The notes under the pieces: model-generated
Database searches by the model: none
What the model was told of the DNA's origin: nothing
The model's input: only the letters and a program-made list of their open reading frames with translations
NCBI GenBank assembly: GCA_018268955.1
Contig: JAFDVO010000004.1
Span: 62,001-126,000, forward strand
Length of the DNA stretch: 64,000 nt
Source of the DNA: Acidobacteriota bacterium
GTDB lineage: Bacteria > Acidobacteriota > Vicinamibacteria > Vicinamibacterales > CAVVIG01
Reading direction: 5' to 3'
Shown here: positions 7,583-16,486 of the stretch, one piece after another
How positions within the stretch are numbered: position 1 is the stretch's first letter
Layout: every line of letters starts with the position of its first letter
Program-made: the position numbers and the translations under genes

Positions 7583-10036
7583 ATGAAGAGAAAACGCACG
7601 GCGTTCGTGCAGCTCGGCGTTGCCGCGATGCTTGCCGGCCTCGCCGCCGGGTGCGGCGCGCGGCAACCGAAACCAGGCACGGTGCGCGACGAAGCCTTGC
7701 GCGCGCAGCGCACGGTGCAATCGTTTCCCGCCGCGGGCGAGGACTACTTCCACGACATGGACGGTGGCCTCTCCCTGGGCCCCGACGAGATCAAGGGGCG
7801 GAACATGTGGCTCGTGTGGACCGGGGGGAACGATCGACTCTGGGACACGCTGGCCGCGGAGAGCCTCGGGTCGCTCGACTTCCTGAAGACCCTCTCCTCC
7901 CACCCGACGCTGCCCGCCTCGCGCGACAACCGCTGGAACCAGCTCGGTCTGGTCAACGAGCCCTGCTTCACGAAGCCGACCGGGCCCGATCCGGCGCGGT
8001 ATGGCCTGTGGCTCGACGTGCGCGATCCCGCCTGTGCGGCGGACCCCTTCGCCTACACGGCGAAGTACCCGGGGGTGAAGGTCGGCGCTCGCGGCCGCAC
8101 CGTCGACGTGGGCTCCTACTACGGCGAGCCGTCCGGGGTCGTCGGCCTGCGCCTCTTCCCCAATCCGGACTTCGACGAGAAGGCGAAGAAAGCCTGGGAC
8201 TCCGAGCGGTACTACCGGGATCCCTCGTATTACAACCGGCGGGATCTGGTCCGGCCGTACAGGGTCGGGATGTCCTGCGCGTTCTGCCACGTCGGACCGA
8301 ACCCGGTGAAGCCACCGGACGATCCCGAGCGCCCGCACTGGGCGAACCTCTCCTCGAACGTCGGTGCGCAGTACTTCTGGTGGGATCGCGTGTTCGACTG
8401 GAAAGGCCGGACGAACGGCCGGAGCTTCCTGAACCAGGCGCTGCGCACGTCGTTGCCCGGCACGCTGGACACCTCGCTGGTCTCGAGCGACAGCATCAAC
8501 AACCCGCGGACGATGAACGCGGTCTACTACCTCGGCCCGCGCATGGGGCTCGCGCGGCGCTTCGGCAAGGAGCACCTCGCGGGCGGCGAACTGGACAACC
8601 GGCAGTTCAACGACTTCCTCCCGCCCGACCATCCGCTGTCGCAGTTCTTCGCGAAGCCTGACACCACGTGGACGCCGCGTGTACTCAAGGATGGCTCCGA
8701 CTCGGTGGGTGCGCTTGGCGCCCTGAACCGCGTGTACCTGAACATCGGCCTCTTCAGCGAGGAGTGGCTGCTGCACTTCCAGCCGCTGCTCGGCGGGAAG
8801 CCGATCACGCCGATCCGGATCGCCGACGCGCAGAAGAACTCGGTCTACTGGCAGGCGACCGAGCAGCAAACGCCCATGATGGCGGCGTTCTTTCTCAAGA
8901 GCACGGATCCACATCTGCTCGCCGACGCGCCCGGAGGTACCCGCTATCTCTCCGAGGACAACGACCAGGTCACTCGCGGCAAGCTCGTCTTCGCAGACCG
9001 ATGCGCCCGGTGCCATTCGAGCAAGCTGCCGGATCTGCCTGCCGGCCTCGACCTCGAGAACTGCAATGGCAAGGACTACCTGCGGTGCTGGAACCAGTAC
9101 TGGGCCTGGGCGAAGACCGACGCGTTCAAGGCGCCAATGCGGCAGATCGTCCAGCAGCCGGACTTCCTGCGGGACAACTACCTCTCCACCGAACTTCGCG
9201 TGCCATCGACGCTCCTGCAGACAAACGTCTGCAGCCCCATCGCGACGAATGCGATCGCCGGCAACATCTGGGACAACTTCTCGTCGCAGTCCTACAAGTC
9301 GCTGCCGTCGGTCGGCACCGTGAAACTGCGGCATCCGCTCAGCGGCGCTGAATTCGACTTCACGCTGCCTGGCGGCGGCCGCGGGTTCACGCGCCCGGCG
9401 TCGCTCGTGAGCCTCTGGTCCACGGCGCCGTTCCTCCAGAACAACTCGGTCGGGCCCTTCAGGGCGAGCCCGTCGGTCGACACGCGGATGCAGGTGTTCT
9501 CGGCCTCCATCGAGCAGATGCTCTGGCCTGAGCGGCGCGAGATCGACCCGTTGTTCACGAAGCTCGGCATCACGGGTCCCGGTGTCGGCCTCATCCAGCG
9601 CACGAGCGAGGACAGCTACATCCACGTCCCGCGCGGCTACGTGCCGGGCGGCCTGAAGCCGCTCCTCGGGATCGGCGCCCGGCTCTTCCCGATGTTCTTC
9701 AGGGATGGGGAGGTGATGATCGGGCCCATCCCCAAGGGCACGCCGGTCAGCCTCTTCACCAGCCTCGACATCACCGGGGCCGACCTGCCCGAGCCGCAGC
9801 GCGATGCGCAGCAGAAGAAGCTGCTCGCCCTCCTGAAGCAGGTCACGCGTGAGCTGAAGCGCGGCACCGACATCTTCGCGGATCGCAACGTGATGGAGTC
9901 GCTGCTGCAAATGAGCAAGTGCCCGGACCTCGTGATCAACAAGGGGCACTATTTCGGCACCAGCTACTTCGCCGAGGAGCCGGGGCTCAGCGATGCCGAG
10001 AAGACGGATCTCATCGCGTTCTTGAAACGGATGTAG
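7583..10036 (+). CDS. Large c-type cytochrome lipoprotein
   Basis: An 817-residue protein starting at the ATG preceded by GGTGAG. Residues 1-24 form a lipoprotein signal ending LAAGC (Cys24), placing the mature protein on a membrane facing the periplasm. Two c-heme sites are seen: CAFCH (C232, C235, H236) and CARCH (C474, C477, H478). The C-terminal third contains STAPFLQNNSVGPF, the counterpart of the APYLHNGSVPTL block in the two smaller cytochromes across the divergent promoter, so it belongs to the same broad RoxA/di-haem superfamily but is much longer. It ends with a cytochrome-typical DAEKTDLIAFLKRM. The in-frame upstream extension lies antisense to the flavin reductase and is not coding. 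Likely an electron acceptor or oxygenase working with the neighbouring enzymes (inference). Confidence 0.85.
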   Translation: MKRKRTAFVQLGVAAMLAGLAAGCGARQPKPGTVRDEALRAQRTVQSFPAAGEDYFHDMDGGLSLGPDEIKGRNMWLVWTGGNDRLWDTLAAESLGSLDFLKTLSSHPTLPASRDNRWNQLGLVNEPCFTKPTGPDPARYGLWLDVRDPACAADPFAYTAKYPGVKVGARGRTVDVGSYYGEPSGVVGLRLFPNPDFDEKAKKAWDSERYYRDPSYYNRRDLVRPYRVGMSCAFCHVGPNPVKPPDDPERPHWANLSSNVGAQYFWWDRVFDWKGRTNGRSFLNQALRTSLPGTLDTSLVSSDSINNPRTMNAVYYLGPRMGLARRFGKEHLAGGELDNRQFNDFLPPDHPLSQFFAKPDTTWTPRVLKDGSDSVGALGALNRVYLNIGLFSEEWLLHFQPLLGGKPITPIRIADAQKNSVYWQATEQQTPMMAAFFLKSTDPHLLADAPGGTRYLSEDNDQVTRGKLVFADRCARCHSSKLPDLPAGLDLENCNGKDYLRCWNQYWAWAKTDAFKAPMRQIVQQPDFLRDNYLSTELRVPSTLLQTNVCSPIATNAIAGNIWDNFSSQSYKSLPSVGTVKLRHPLSGAEFDFTLPGGGRGFTRPASLVSLWSTAPFLQNNSVGPFRASPSVDTRMQVFSASIEQMLWPERREIDPLFTKLGITGPGVGLIQRTSEDSYIHVPRGYVPGGLKPLLGIGARLFPMFFRDGEVMIGPIPKGTPVSLFTSLDITGADLPEPQRDAQQKKLLALLKQVTRELKRGTDIFADRNVMESLLQMSKCPDLVINKGHYFGTSYFAEEPGLSDAEKTDLIAFLKRM

Positions 10037-10054
10037 AGCACGCCGACATCGAGT

Positions 10055-10094
10055 AATGCAGAAATGCACAAATGCAGAAATGCAGAAATGCAAA
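10055..10094. repeat. Octamer tandem array (ATGCAGAA)
   Basis: Five copies of an eight-base unit close to ATGCAGAA follow directly after the cytochrome stop codon. Related units in opposite orientation recur at 48808-48862. It runs into a purine-rich tract with GGCAGGAAGG motifs (about 10110-10140). Confidence 0.8.
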
Positions 10095-10184
10095 AAAGGC
10101 AGAAACGCACGAAGGCAGGAAGGCCAGGAAGGCGGAGATGCAGGACGGCGGCGACATACGGCACAGCCGTGTGTCCACCCCAAC

Positions 10185-10275
10185 CCTCAACCTCCAACCT
10201 CGAACCTCCAACCTCCAACCTCCAACCTCCGACCTCTGTCCTCTGTCCTCTGTCCTCTGTCCTCTGCCCTCTGAC
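10185..10275. repeat. Heptamer tandem array (CTCCAAC changing to CTCTGTC)
   Basis: Thirteen consecutive seven-base units in perfect phase: first about seven of the CTCCAAC type, then six of the CTCTGTC type. It lies between the cytochrome gene and the GMC gene, ending 20 bases before the GTG start, so it is inside the presumed leader of the GMC mRNA. Not a CRISPR: there are no spacers. Confidence 0.9.
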
Positions 10276-10295
10276 ATCGCCGTCTGGAGCCATCC

Positions 10296-12254
10296 GTGAG
10301 CACACCTGAATCGACCCCTCGCCCCTCCACCTACGACGCCGACTTCATCGTCGTCGGCTCCGGGGCCGGCGGCGGCACCGTGGCGGCCCGGCTGGCCGAG
10401 GCCGGTTTTCAGGTGCTGCTGCTGGAAGCGGGCGGCGATCCCCGGACGTCGATCGGCGACACACCGCAGACGCCGCAGGTGAACACGCTGCCGGACGACT
10501 ACGACGTGCCCGCGTTCCATGCCCTTGCCACGGAGAACGCCGGCCTGCGCTGGGACTTCTGGGTGCGGCACTACAGCGACGATCGGCAGCAGTTCCGTGA
10601 CCCGGCGTACCGCACGGAGAACGAGGGGCGCCCGGTCAACGGCGTGCTGTATCCGCGCGCCGCCACGCTCGGCGGCTGCACGGCCCACAACGCGATGATC
10701 CTGGTCTACCCGCACAACGCGGACTGGGACCAGATCGCGGACCTCACCGGCGACGCCTCCTGGCGAGCGGAACGGATGCGCACGTACTTCGAGCGGATCG
10801 AACGGTGTGAGTACCGGCCCGACGAGAAGCTCGCGAGCCGCGTCGGCGCGAACCCGAGCCGCCATGGATGGGACGGGTGGCTGCAGACTGAGACAGCGCC
10901 GCTGGATCCGGTGTTCAAGGACCGGAACATGCGGAAGGTCATCTTCGAGTCCGCCCGCACAGCGCTCCGGCAGCCCGAACTCGCCCTCACCGACGCCGAC
11001 CGCCGTGCGCGGCTGGACAGCGCACTCGACCCGAACGACTGGCGCGTCGTCTCGGACGACGCGATCGGCATACGGGTCACCCCGCTCACGACGAAGAACC
11101 ATCAGCGCGTGGGCGCACGGGAGCGCGTCCTCGACGTCGCGAAGGTCCGTCCCGACCGCCTGCAGTATCGCTTGAACGCGCTCGCGACAAAGGTCCTGTT
11201 CGACGACACCGGGCGTGCGATCGGCGTCGAGTATCTTGACGGCGAACGCCTCTACGGTGCCCACCCGAGGGCGAGCACGTCTCCGGCACGAACGGCACGC
11301 GTGTTCGCCGCACGCGAGGTGATCCTGGCAGGCGGTGCGTTCAACACGCCGCAACTGCTCATGCTCTCCGGTGTCGGGCCGGCGAAGACGCTCGATGCGT
11401 TCGGGATTCCGGTGCGCGTGGCGCTCGACGGCGTCGGCCGCAACCTGCAGGACCGCTATGAAGTGGCGGTCATGAACCGGATGAACCTCGACGCCTGGGA
11501 GGTGCTGAAGGGAGCCACCTTCACGCGCGACGACCCGCAGTACCGCCAGTGGGCCAAGGACCGGACCGGCGTCTACGCGAGCAACGGCGCCATTCTGTCC
11601 GTGGTCGCGCGTTCGCGGCCGGGCGCTCCCTCGCCGGACCTCTTCCTCTATTGCCTGCTCGGCCGGTTCGAAGGGTACTTCCCCGGGTACTCATCGCTGC
11701 TGGCGGAGAACCCGAATTGCCTCACATGGGTGGTGCTGAAGGCGCACACCAACAACACAGCCGGTGAGGTCACGCTGCGCAGCGCCGATCCGCGCGTGCC
11801 GCCCGCGATCAACTTCCGGTATTTCGACGAAGGCAACGACGCGCGTCACGAGGACATTCAGGGCGTGGCTGCCGGCGTCCGCCTCGCCCGCACGTTGACG
11901 GCCCCTCTCGTGCAGCAGGGCTTGATCACGCGCGAGGAACTGCCTGGACCCGACTACGACAACGACACGCTCGAGGACTTCGTCCGCGATCGCGCCTGGG
12001 GCCATCACGCATCGTGCAGCTGCCCGATTGGCGACCCTGCGTTCGGCGGCGTGCTTGGCAGCGATTTCAAGGTCCACGGGGTCCAGGGGCTCCGTGTGGT
12101 CGACGCCTCGGCCTTCCCCCGCATCCCCGGCTTCTTCATCGTCAGCGCGGTCTACATGATCGGCGAGAAGGCCGCGGACGTCATCGCCACCGAGGCGCAT
12201 GCGGCGGTGCCGCTTGGTCCCGTGACGCCGTTCACAACAGCCGGTCGCTACTGA
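10296..12254 (+). CDS. GMC family FAD-dependent oxidoreductase
   Basis: A 652-residue glucose-methanol-choline oxidoreductase read from a GTG start. The N-terminal dinucleotide motif GSGAGGGTVAARLAEAG follows a short Thr/Pro-rich lead; the second GMC signature is GGAFNTPQLLMLSGVG. The C-terminal active-site region has WGHHASCSCPIG (His pair as base) and VVDASAFPRIPGFF. These enzymes oxidise alcohols (sterols, sugars, choline, terpenoid alcohols) with FAD; the substrate cannot be chosen here. No Tat or Sec signal is visible, so it is probably cytosolic. It lies downstream of the cytochrome lipoprotein on the same strand, separated by repeat arrays, and is followed after eight bases by the decapeptide-repeat lipoprotein gene. 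Confidence 0.92.
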   Translation: MSTPESTPRPSTYDADFIVVGSGAGGGTVAARLAEAGFQVLLLEAGGDPRTSIGDTPQTPQVNTLPDDYDVPAFHALATENAGLRWDFWVRHYSDDRQQFRDPAYRTENEGRPVNGVLYPRAATLGGCTAHNAMILVYPHNADWDQIADLTGDASWRAERMRTYFERIERCEYRPDEKLASRVGANPSRHGWDGWLQTETAPLDPVFKDRNMRKVIFESARTALRQPELALTDADRRARLDSALDPNDWRVVSDDAIGIRVTPLTTKNHQRVGARERVLDVAKVRPDRLQYRLNALATKVLFDDTGRAIGVEYLDGERLYGAHPRASTSPARTARVFAAREVILAGGAFNTPQLLMLSGVGPAKTLDAFGIPVRVALDGVGRNLQDRYEVAVMNRMNLDAWEVLKGATFTRDDPQYRQWAKDRTGVYASNGAILSVVARSRPGAPSPDLFLYCLLGRFEGYFPGYSSLLAENPNCLTWVVLKAHTNNTAGEVTLRSADPRVPPAINFRYFDEGNDARHEDIQGVAAGVRLARTLTAPLVQQGLITREELPGPDYDNDTLEDFVRDRAWGHHASCSCPIGDPAFGGVLGSDFKVHGVQGLRVVDASAFPRIPGFFIVSAVYMIGEKAADVIATEAHAAVPLGPVTPFTTAGRY

Positions 12255-12262
12255 GGAGACCT

Positions 12263-12997
12263 GTGACGTCCAGTTCGCGCTCCATCGTTCTGCTCCTCGT
12301 GTTGGCGACACCGGCCTGCTCGACGGTCACGGCCATCAGGGAGAACACGGCCGCGATCAGCGGCAGCACGCAGACGATCGGCAAGAACACGTCGGCGATC
12401 CAGGACTCGACGAGCGGGACCACCCGCCTCGTCCCGGCGCTGGAAGGCGTCACGAGGCTCGAGACACCGATGCAGTCGCTCGCCAGGCTCGACCAGCCAC
12501 TCAGGGATGTGGCATCGCTGTCCGGGCCCATGAGCCAGGTCGCGGCACTCGATCCGACGATGAGGGCTGTGGCGGGGTTGGCGGATCCCATGACCCGCCT
12601 GGAGCGGCTCGGACCGGGACTCGACGCGGTCAGCCGCCTCAGCGGCCCGATGACGCGCGTGGCCGACATGCGGGAGAGCCTCGACGCGGTGGCGTCGTTG
12701 CGCGACCCGCTCGGCGAGGTCTCCGGCCTCGCGCCCCGCCTGGCGGCCGTGGCGGATCTGCGCGGGCCGATGGAGCAACTGAGCACACTGCGCGTGCCGC
12801 TCGAGCAGGTCGGCGGGCTTGCGGACCCCATGGGTCGGCTGGCACGGCTCGCGCGGGTGCTCGACTCCCCCGCGCTGCTCGTGCTGGGCGCACTCACCGC
12901 GTTGCTCGCGTGGGGGCTCGTCACGTTCGTCGCCGTACGCATGGCCATCATCAGCGCACGTCGCGCCGAGACCAGGCAGGCGGAGGTTGGACGTTAA
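12263..12997 (+). CDS. Decapeptide-repeat lipoprotein/membrane protein
   Basis: A 244-residue protein from the GTG at 12263, which follows GAGGAGAC. It has an N-terminal hydrophobic signal with Cys19 (LATPAC, a weak lipobox), then a Ser/Thr-rich linker, then about 15 uninterrupted ten-residue repeats (residues 55-200) of the pattern x-L-x-x-P-M/L-x-x-V-A. Leu or Met falls at every tenth position from 60 to 200 without a single insertion. A transmembrane segment (about 204-231, starting LLVLGALTALLAWG) and a short basic tail follow. I recognise no named family. The repeat would fit an amphipathic rod or solenoid between two membrane attachments (inference). It is transcribed with the GMC gene. 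Confidence 0.8.
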   Translation: MTSSSRSIVLLLVLATPACSTVTAIRENTAAISGSTQTIGKNTSAIQDSTSGTTRLVPALEGVTRLETPMQSLARLDQPLRDVASLSGPMSQVAALDPTMRAVAGLADPMTRLERLGPGLDAVSRLSGPMTRVADMRESLDAVASLRDPLGEVSGLAPRLAAVADLRGPMEQLSTLRVPLEQVGGLADPMGRLARLARVLDSPALLVLGALTALLAWGLVTFVAVRMAIISARRAETRQAEVGR

Positions 12998-13026
12998 CGC
13001 GACCTCCGACCTCTGTTCTGCGTCCG

Positions 13027-13374
13027 TCAGTCCGGCCGCGACATCGCCGTGCGGACCATGCCCTTGATGCGATCGATGTTGCTGTCGCGGATGGGACAGT
13101 TCGGGTCGGTGGAGACACACTGCGCCAGGCCGAGGCCGCAGCCACACGTGCAACGGGCCGCGTTGGCTTCCTCGAGTGCCGCCTGCTTCTGCTTCGACGA
13201 GAGCCCCTGGAAGTTCACCACCTTGATGTCGTCTTCGTCGAAGGCGACGCCCGACATCTGGCTCAAGCCCCACCCTGCCGCGGCGATCACGACAAGAACG
13301 GCCACGATTGTGAGCGCGCTGCCGCTCCCCTTGCGCTTGCCCTGAGACGCTCTCTGTCGCTGTGCCTTCCCCAC
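13027..13374 (-). CDS. Membrane-anchored Cys-rich protein (CxCGC motif)
   Basis: A 115-residue protein from the GTG at 13374, chosen because AGGAGA lies five bases upstream; an ATG 45 bases earlier is possible. It has a basic N-terminus, one transmembrane helix (TIVAVLVVIAAAGWGL) and a periplasmic C-terminal part with five cysteines: CTCGCG, then LAQC, then PNCPI. This C.CGC...LA.C...C pattern resembles metal-binding or thiol-redox segments that precede thioredoxin-like domains or occur in cytochrome-maturation helper proteins; none of these domains is present here. Function not assigned. It is convergent with the decapeptide-repeat gene. Confidence 0.7.
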   Translation of the reverse strand: MGKAQRQRASQGKRKGSGSALTIVAVLVVIAAAGWGLSQMSGVAFDEDDIKVVNFQGLSSKQKQAALEEANAARCTCGCGLGLAQCVSTDPNCPIRDSNIDRIKGMVRTAMSRPD

Positions 13375-13506
13375 CGGTGTCTCCTGTGTCCTGCCGCCGC
13401 CACGCCGCATGCGCGGCACCGTGCTGCGTCAGTCTACCGTGAGGTGCGACAACGATGCGGCCTCGTCACGGTGACGCAGGAGCGGCTCGAAGTCGAAGGC
13501 CTAGCG

Positions 13507-15042
13507 CTACGCCACCTGCTCCTCGACGGCTACGGTCGGCACCTGCAAGTCGGGCATCGGCGCACCGATGAACAGGCGCCGGACCGCGGTCGCCATCACG
13601 CGCGCGATCCTGGCCGAACGTGCGACGCGCGCGCTGTCGGTCGCGATGCCGGTGTTCGCATACATCTGGCGGTACAGCTTCGAGATCAGCATGAACGCCA
13701 CTCGCGCCTTCATCGAGCGCACCACGCGCGACCGCTCCCAGACGGCAGTCCAGCTGTAGAACTGGTCCCAGGCCCCCTGCGCGCGGACCCGGATTTCCTC
13801 GACACTCATCGTGGGATGCGGCGAGAAGAGCTTCGGGCGGCGCTCCGGGGCGATGAGCCAGTGCTGCGTCACCGGGATGCCGTCGACCGCCACCCCCCGC
13901 TGCTCGGGGCTCGCCGCCCACTTCTCGAAGTCCAGCGTGCCGGGGAACGGCGTGAGCAGCACGAACTGGGCGAACGTCAGGTCCGCCTGCTTCGCCAGCG
14001 CCACCGTTGCGTCGAACGTGGCGGTCGTGTCGCTCGGCAGGCCGAAGATGAAGGAGCCGAGCACGTGCACGCCATGCCGCCGGAAGGTCTTCAGCCGCGC
14101 GACCAGCGCTTCGCCCGCCAGGTTGAAGCCCTTGTAGACGTCCTTGAGGCCCTCTGGCGTGACCGACTCCACGCCGACGAGCGCCCCCCGGATCTTCGCC
14201 TCACGCATGGCATCGAGGAACGCGGGGTCCTCGGCGGCCTCCATCGTGATCTGCGTGAAGAAGACCATGTCGTCCGGCAGCTGGGCGAGTGCGCTCATCA
14301 GCTGGAACCGCTCGCGCCGCAGCGCCTCGAGTTCGCGCAGGCGCGTCGGGTCATGTCGTCGACGGGCCATGGCCAGGTCGTCGAGCGTCACCGGGTAGAA
14401 GTTGTCATCGGCCAGGGCGATGAAGCGGAAGCCGCGGCGGCGAAGCTCCACGATCTCCTCGACCACCACGTCGACCGATCGCTGCCGAGGCGCCTGCCCG
14501 TCGGTCCGCCACACCGAGCAGAACGAGCAGTGCTTCGGGCACCCGCGCACCGTCTGCACCGACGCCCACATGTAGCGCCCTTCCGGCAGGAGGTCCCACC
14601 GGGCGGCGACGAAGCGATCGCCACCGACACGTCCGCCGTCGTACACGGCCTTCGGAGTGCCGGACAGGCAGTCCCTCACCACCTGCGACCAGACCAGATC
14701 GCCGTCACCCGTGACCACCGCGTGCGCGCTCCCCTGCGCATGCGGCTCCTGCGGAAACAGCGAGGCGTGGATGCCCCCGTAGACGACCCACGCGCCCCGC
14801 TCTCGTGCGATGCGGCCGATCTCGTACCCGCGCCGGGCGTTGCCCGTATGAATCCCGATGCCGACCACGTCACCGGCGGCGATGCTGCCGACGTCCATGG
14901 CCTCGAGCGTCTCGTCGACGATGACCGGGTCGCCCCATTCATGACCGGTCGCCGCAGCCAGGACGTACAACCAACGCGGCGTGATCACCGCCACGCCGAA
15001 CGAGAGATGACTCGGGTTCACGAGGTGCACACGTGGGCGCAT
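13507..15042 (-). CDS. B12-binding domain radical SAM protein
   Basis: A 511-residue enzyme. The ATG at 15042 is preferred because GGAGG sits just upstream; an earlier in-frame start adds 17 residues. Residues 1-140 form a cobalamin-binding-like Rossmann domain (VGIGIHTGNARRGYEIGRIA, GGIHAS). The radical SAM cluster motif is CPKHCSFC (C168, C172, C175). A TIM-barrel half follows with the conserved GVES and SFIFGLPSD blocks; the C-terminal 100 residues are basic and helical. The family includes methyltransferases and hopanoid/bacteriochlorophyll enzymes of the P-methylase class; the exact reaction is not readable. It stands alone, so pathway context is missing. Confidence 0.9.
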   Translation of the reverse strand: MRPRVHLVNPSHLSFGVAVITPRWLYVLAAATGHEWGDPVIVDETLEAMDVGSIAAGDVVGIGIHTGNARRGYEIGRIARERGAWVVYGGIHASLFPQEPHAQGSAHAVVTGDGDLVWSQVVRDCLSGTPKAVYDGGRVGGDRFVAARWDLLPEGRYMWASVQTVRGCPKHCSFCSVWRTDGQAPRQRSVDVVVEEIVELRRRGFRFIALADDNFYPVTLDDLAMARRRHDPTRLRELEALRRERFQLMSALAQLPDDMVFFTQITMEAAEDPAFLDAMREAKIRGALVGVESVTPEGLKDVYKGFNLAGEALVARLKTFRRHGVHVLGSFIFGLPSDTTATFDATVALAKQADLTFAQFVLLTPFPGTLDFEKWAASPEQRGVAVDGIPVTQHWLIAPERRPKLFSPHPTMSVEEIRVRAQGAWDQFYSWTAVWERSRVVRSMKARVAFMLISKLYRQMYANTGIATDSARVARSARIARVMATAVRRLFIGAPMPDLQVPTVAVEEQVA

Positions 15043-15109
15043 GGGGCCTCCAGACAGACGACGAGTATGGCCGAGGTCCGGCCTGACAATCATGAATTCA
15101 ACTGCGTGT

Positions 15110-16486
15110 TCAGAACTGGTCAGCGATCGCCTGGCCGGTCCGCGTGAAGAAACGGCCGAGGGATTGCCCGGTGCGCGACGCCGTGTCGGCGGTCGCCAGT
15201 CCTAGTTTCGCGGCGCTCGCTCCTATGCCAGCGCCGCCCGTCGCCGGTCCACCGGATGACGACAGAAACGGGAGCTCACGACGAAGTCCCGGGCTTTCGA
15301 GTACTTCGACAGACGAGGGCGCGGGGGCCACGACGACGGGTGCTCGCGCATCGCTCTCCTGAGTCTCCGTCGATGGACGCGGACGCGGCACGTCAGATAG
15401 GCCCGGTTCAGCGTGCGCATGCACCACGGCGGGTCGGATCCCATGCGAGGACCGCCCCGCTCGAACGGACGGTGGCTCGGGCTGCGCTACGACCACGCGC
15501 TCGGCGAGCGGCGAGGCGGCGAGGACCTCCGCAATGACGGGGGTCGCAATGCCGACGACCGGCGGCAGCGCGAGCCCGGCGACCACACCGGCAACGACGG
15601 CAGCGGCGCCCACGGCGGCACGCGACACGCGCGCAGTACGCGAGACCGGCGCGCCCTCGAGCAGCCGCTGAACGCGGGTGTGCAGCAGACCGGCCGCGGC
15701 CGCACCTGGCGCAAGCGACGGGTGCCCTCCGTGCGTTCGCGCCGCAACGGCCAGCACCTGCACGTAGGTGAGCGCGTCGCCGGTCCGTGACACGACGAAC
15801 TGGTCGCACGCCGCCTCGGCTTCGCGATCGATCGCCCGTGCGCTCCACCACACCGCTGGGTGGAGGCCAGCAATCGCCACGAGCAGACGCTGCGCGACCC
15901 GCGTCCAATCGTCCCATCGAGCCAGATGCGCCGACTCGTGAAGCACCAACGCCGCGAGCGCCGGCTCATCGAGGGTCGTCGCCAGCTGCGAGGACACGAG
16001 CACGCGCGGCCGGAAGAACCCGATTGCACACGCGGCACCGACGTGCGGCGACACCAGCACAGCGGCACGCCTCGCCACCGGTACGGCCACGCCGGTCAGC
16101 GGGCGCGCGGTCGTCACCAGGCGACGGAGGGCCAGCAGCCCGCGCGTGAATCGCAGGCCAGAACCCGCAACCCATATCCCCCACATCGCCAAAACGGCCG
16201 TGCCGATCCAGTCGGCAGGGGGCGCGATCGTGATCAGCGACGACGGCGCACCGAGCGCATCAGCCGCGCTCGCCGCGGGACCCGACATGAAGCCGCCATC
16301 GAAGGGGACAAGCCCCGAAGGCACGCACAGCAGCAGGAGCGGCAGGACAGCCACAGCCATCAGCGTCAGCCACCAGAGCAGGTGCCGTTCGGCCGCCGCC
16401 GTCTGGGGCACGAGTCGAATGCAGAGGTCGGCGACAGCGGCCAGGAGTACGCCCGCGACGAGCCACTGCGCCAGGAGCGGCATCAT
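15110..16486 (-). CDS. BlaR1-like M56 family metallopeptidase without penicillin sensor domain
   Basis: A 458-residue membrane metallopeptidase. Hydrophobic segments (about 5-25, 37-56, 92-110) precede the M56 zinc motif HESAH (H183-H187) and a downstream EAEAACD helix carrying the third ligand. A further membrane segment lies near 285-310. In classical BlaR1/MecR1 a penicillin-binding domain of about 250 residues follows; here only about 140 Pro/Ala/Ser-rich residues remain with no SxxK/KTG motifs. Its start codon overlaps the stop of blaI by four bases (ATGA), so the two are coupled. Expected role: regulated cleavage of the BlaI-type repressor after an unknown signal. Confidence 0.88.
   Translation of the reverse strand: MMPLLAQWLVAGVLLAAVADLCIRLVPQTAAAERHLLWWLTLMAVAVLPLLLLCVPSGLVPFDGGFMSGPAASAADALGAPSSLITIAPPADWIGTAVLAMWGIWVAGSGLRFTRGLLALRRLVTTARPLTGVAVPVARRAAVLVSPHVGAACAIGFFRPRVLVSSQLATTLDEPALAALVLHESAHLARWDDWTRVAQRLLVAIAGLHPAVWWSARAIDREAEAACDQFVVSRTGDALTYVQVLAVAARTHGGHPSLAPGAAAAGLLHTRVQRLLEGAPVSRTARVSRAAVGAAAVVAGVVAGLALPPVVGIATPVIAEVLAASPLAERVVVAQPEPPSVRAGRSSHGIRPAVVHAHAEPGLSDVPRPRPSTETQESDARAPVVVAPAPSSVEVLESPGLRRELPFLSSSGGPATGGAGIGASAAKLGLATADTASRTGQSLGRFFTRTGQAIADQF

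Noticed and set aside
7517-10183. 888-codon minus-strand open frame opposite the cytochrome lipoprotein
   Set aside because: The plus strand encodes heme motifs and a lipobox; the minus product is Arg/Glu/Val-rich, has no motif and starts inside repeat arrays.
10185-10275. CRISPR array
   Set aside because: Units are seven bases with no spacers and no cas genes are in the window.
12910-15147. 745-codon plus-strand open frame over the radical SAM gene
   Set aside because: It is antisense to the CX3CX2C radical SAM protein and composed of Arg/His/Leu/Asp runs typical of antisense translation.
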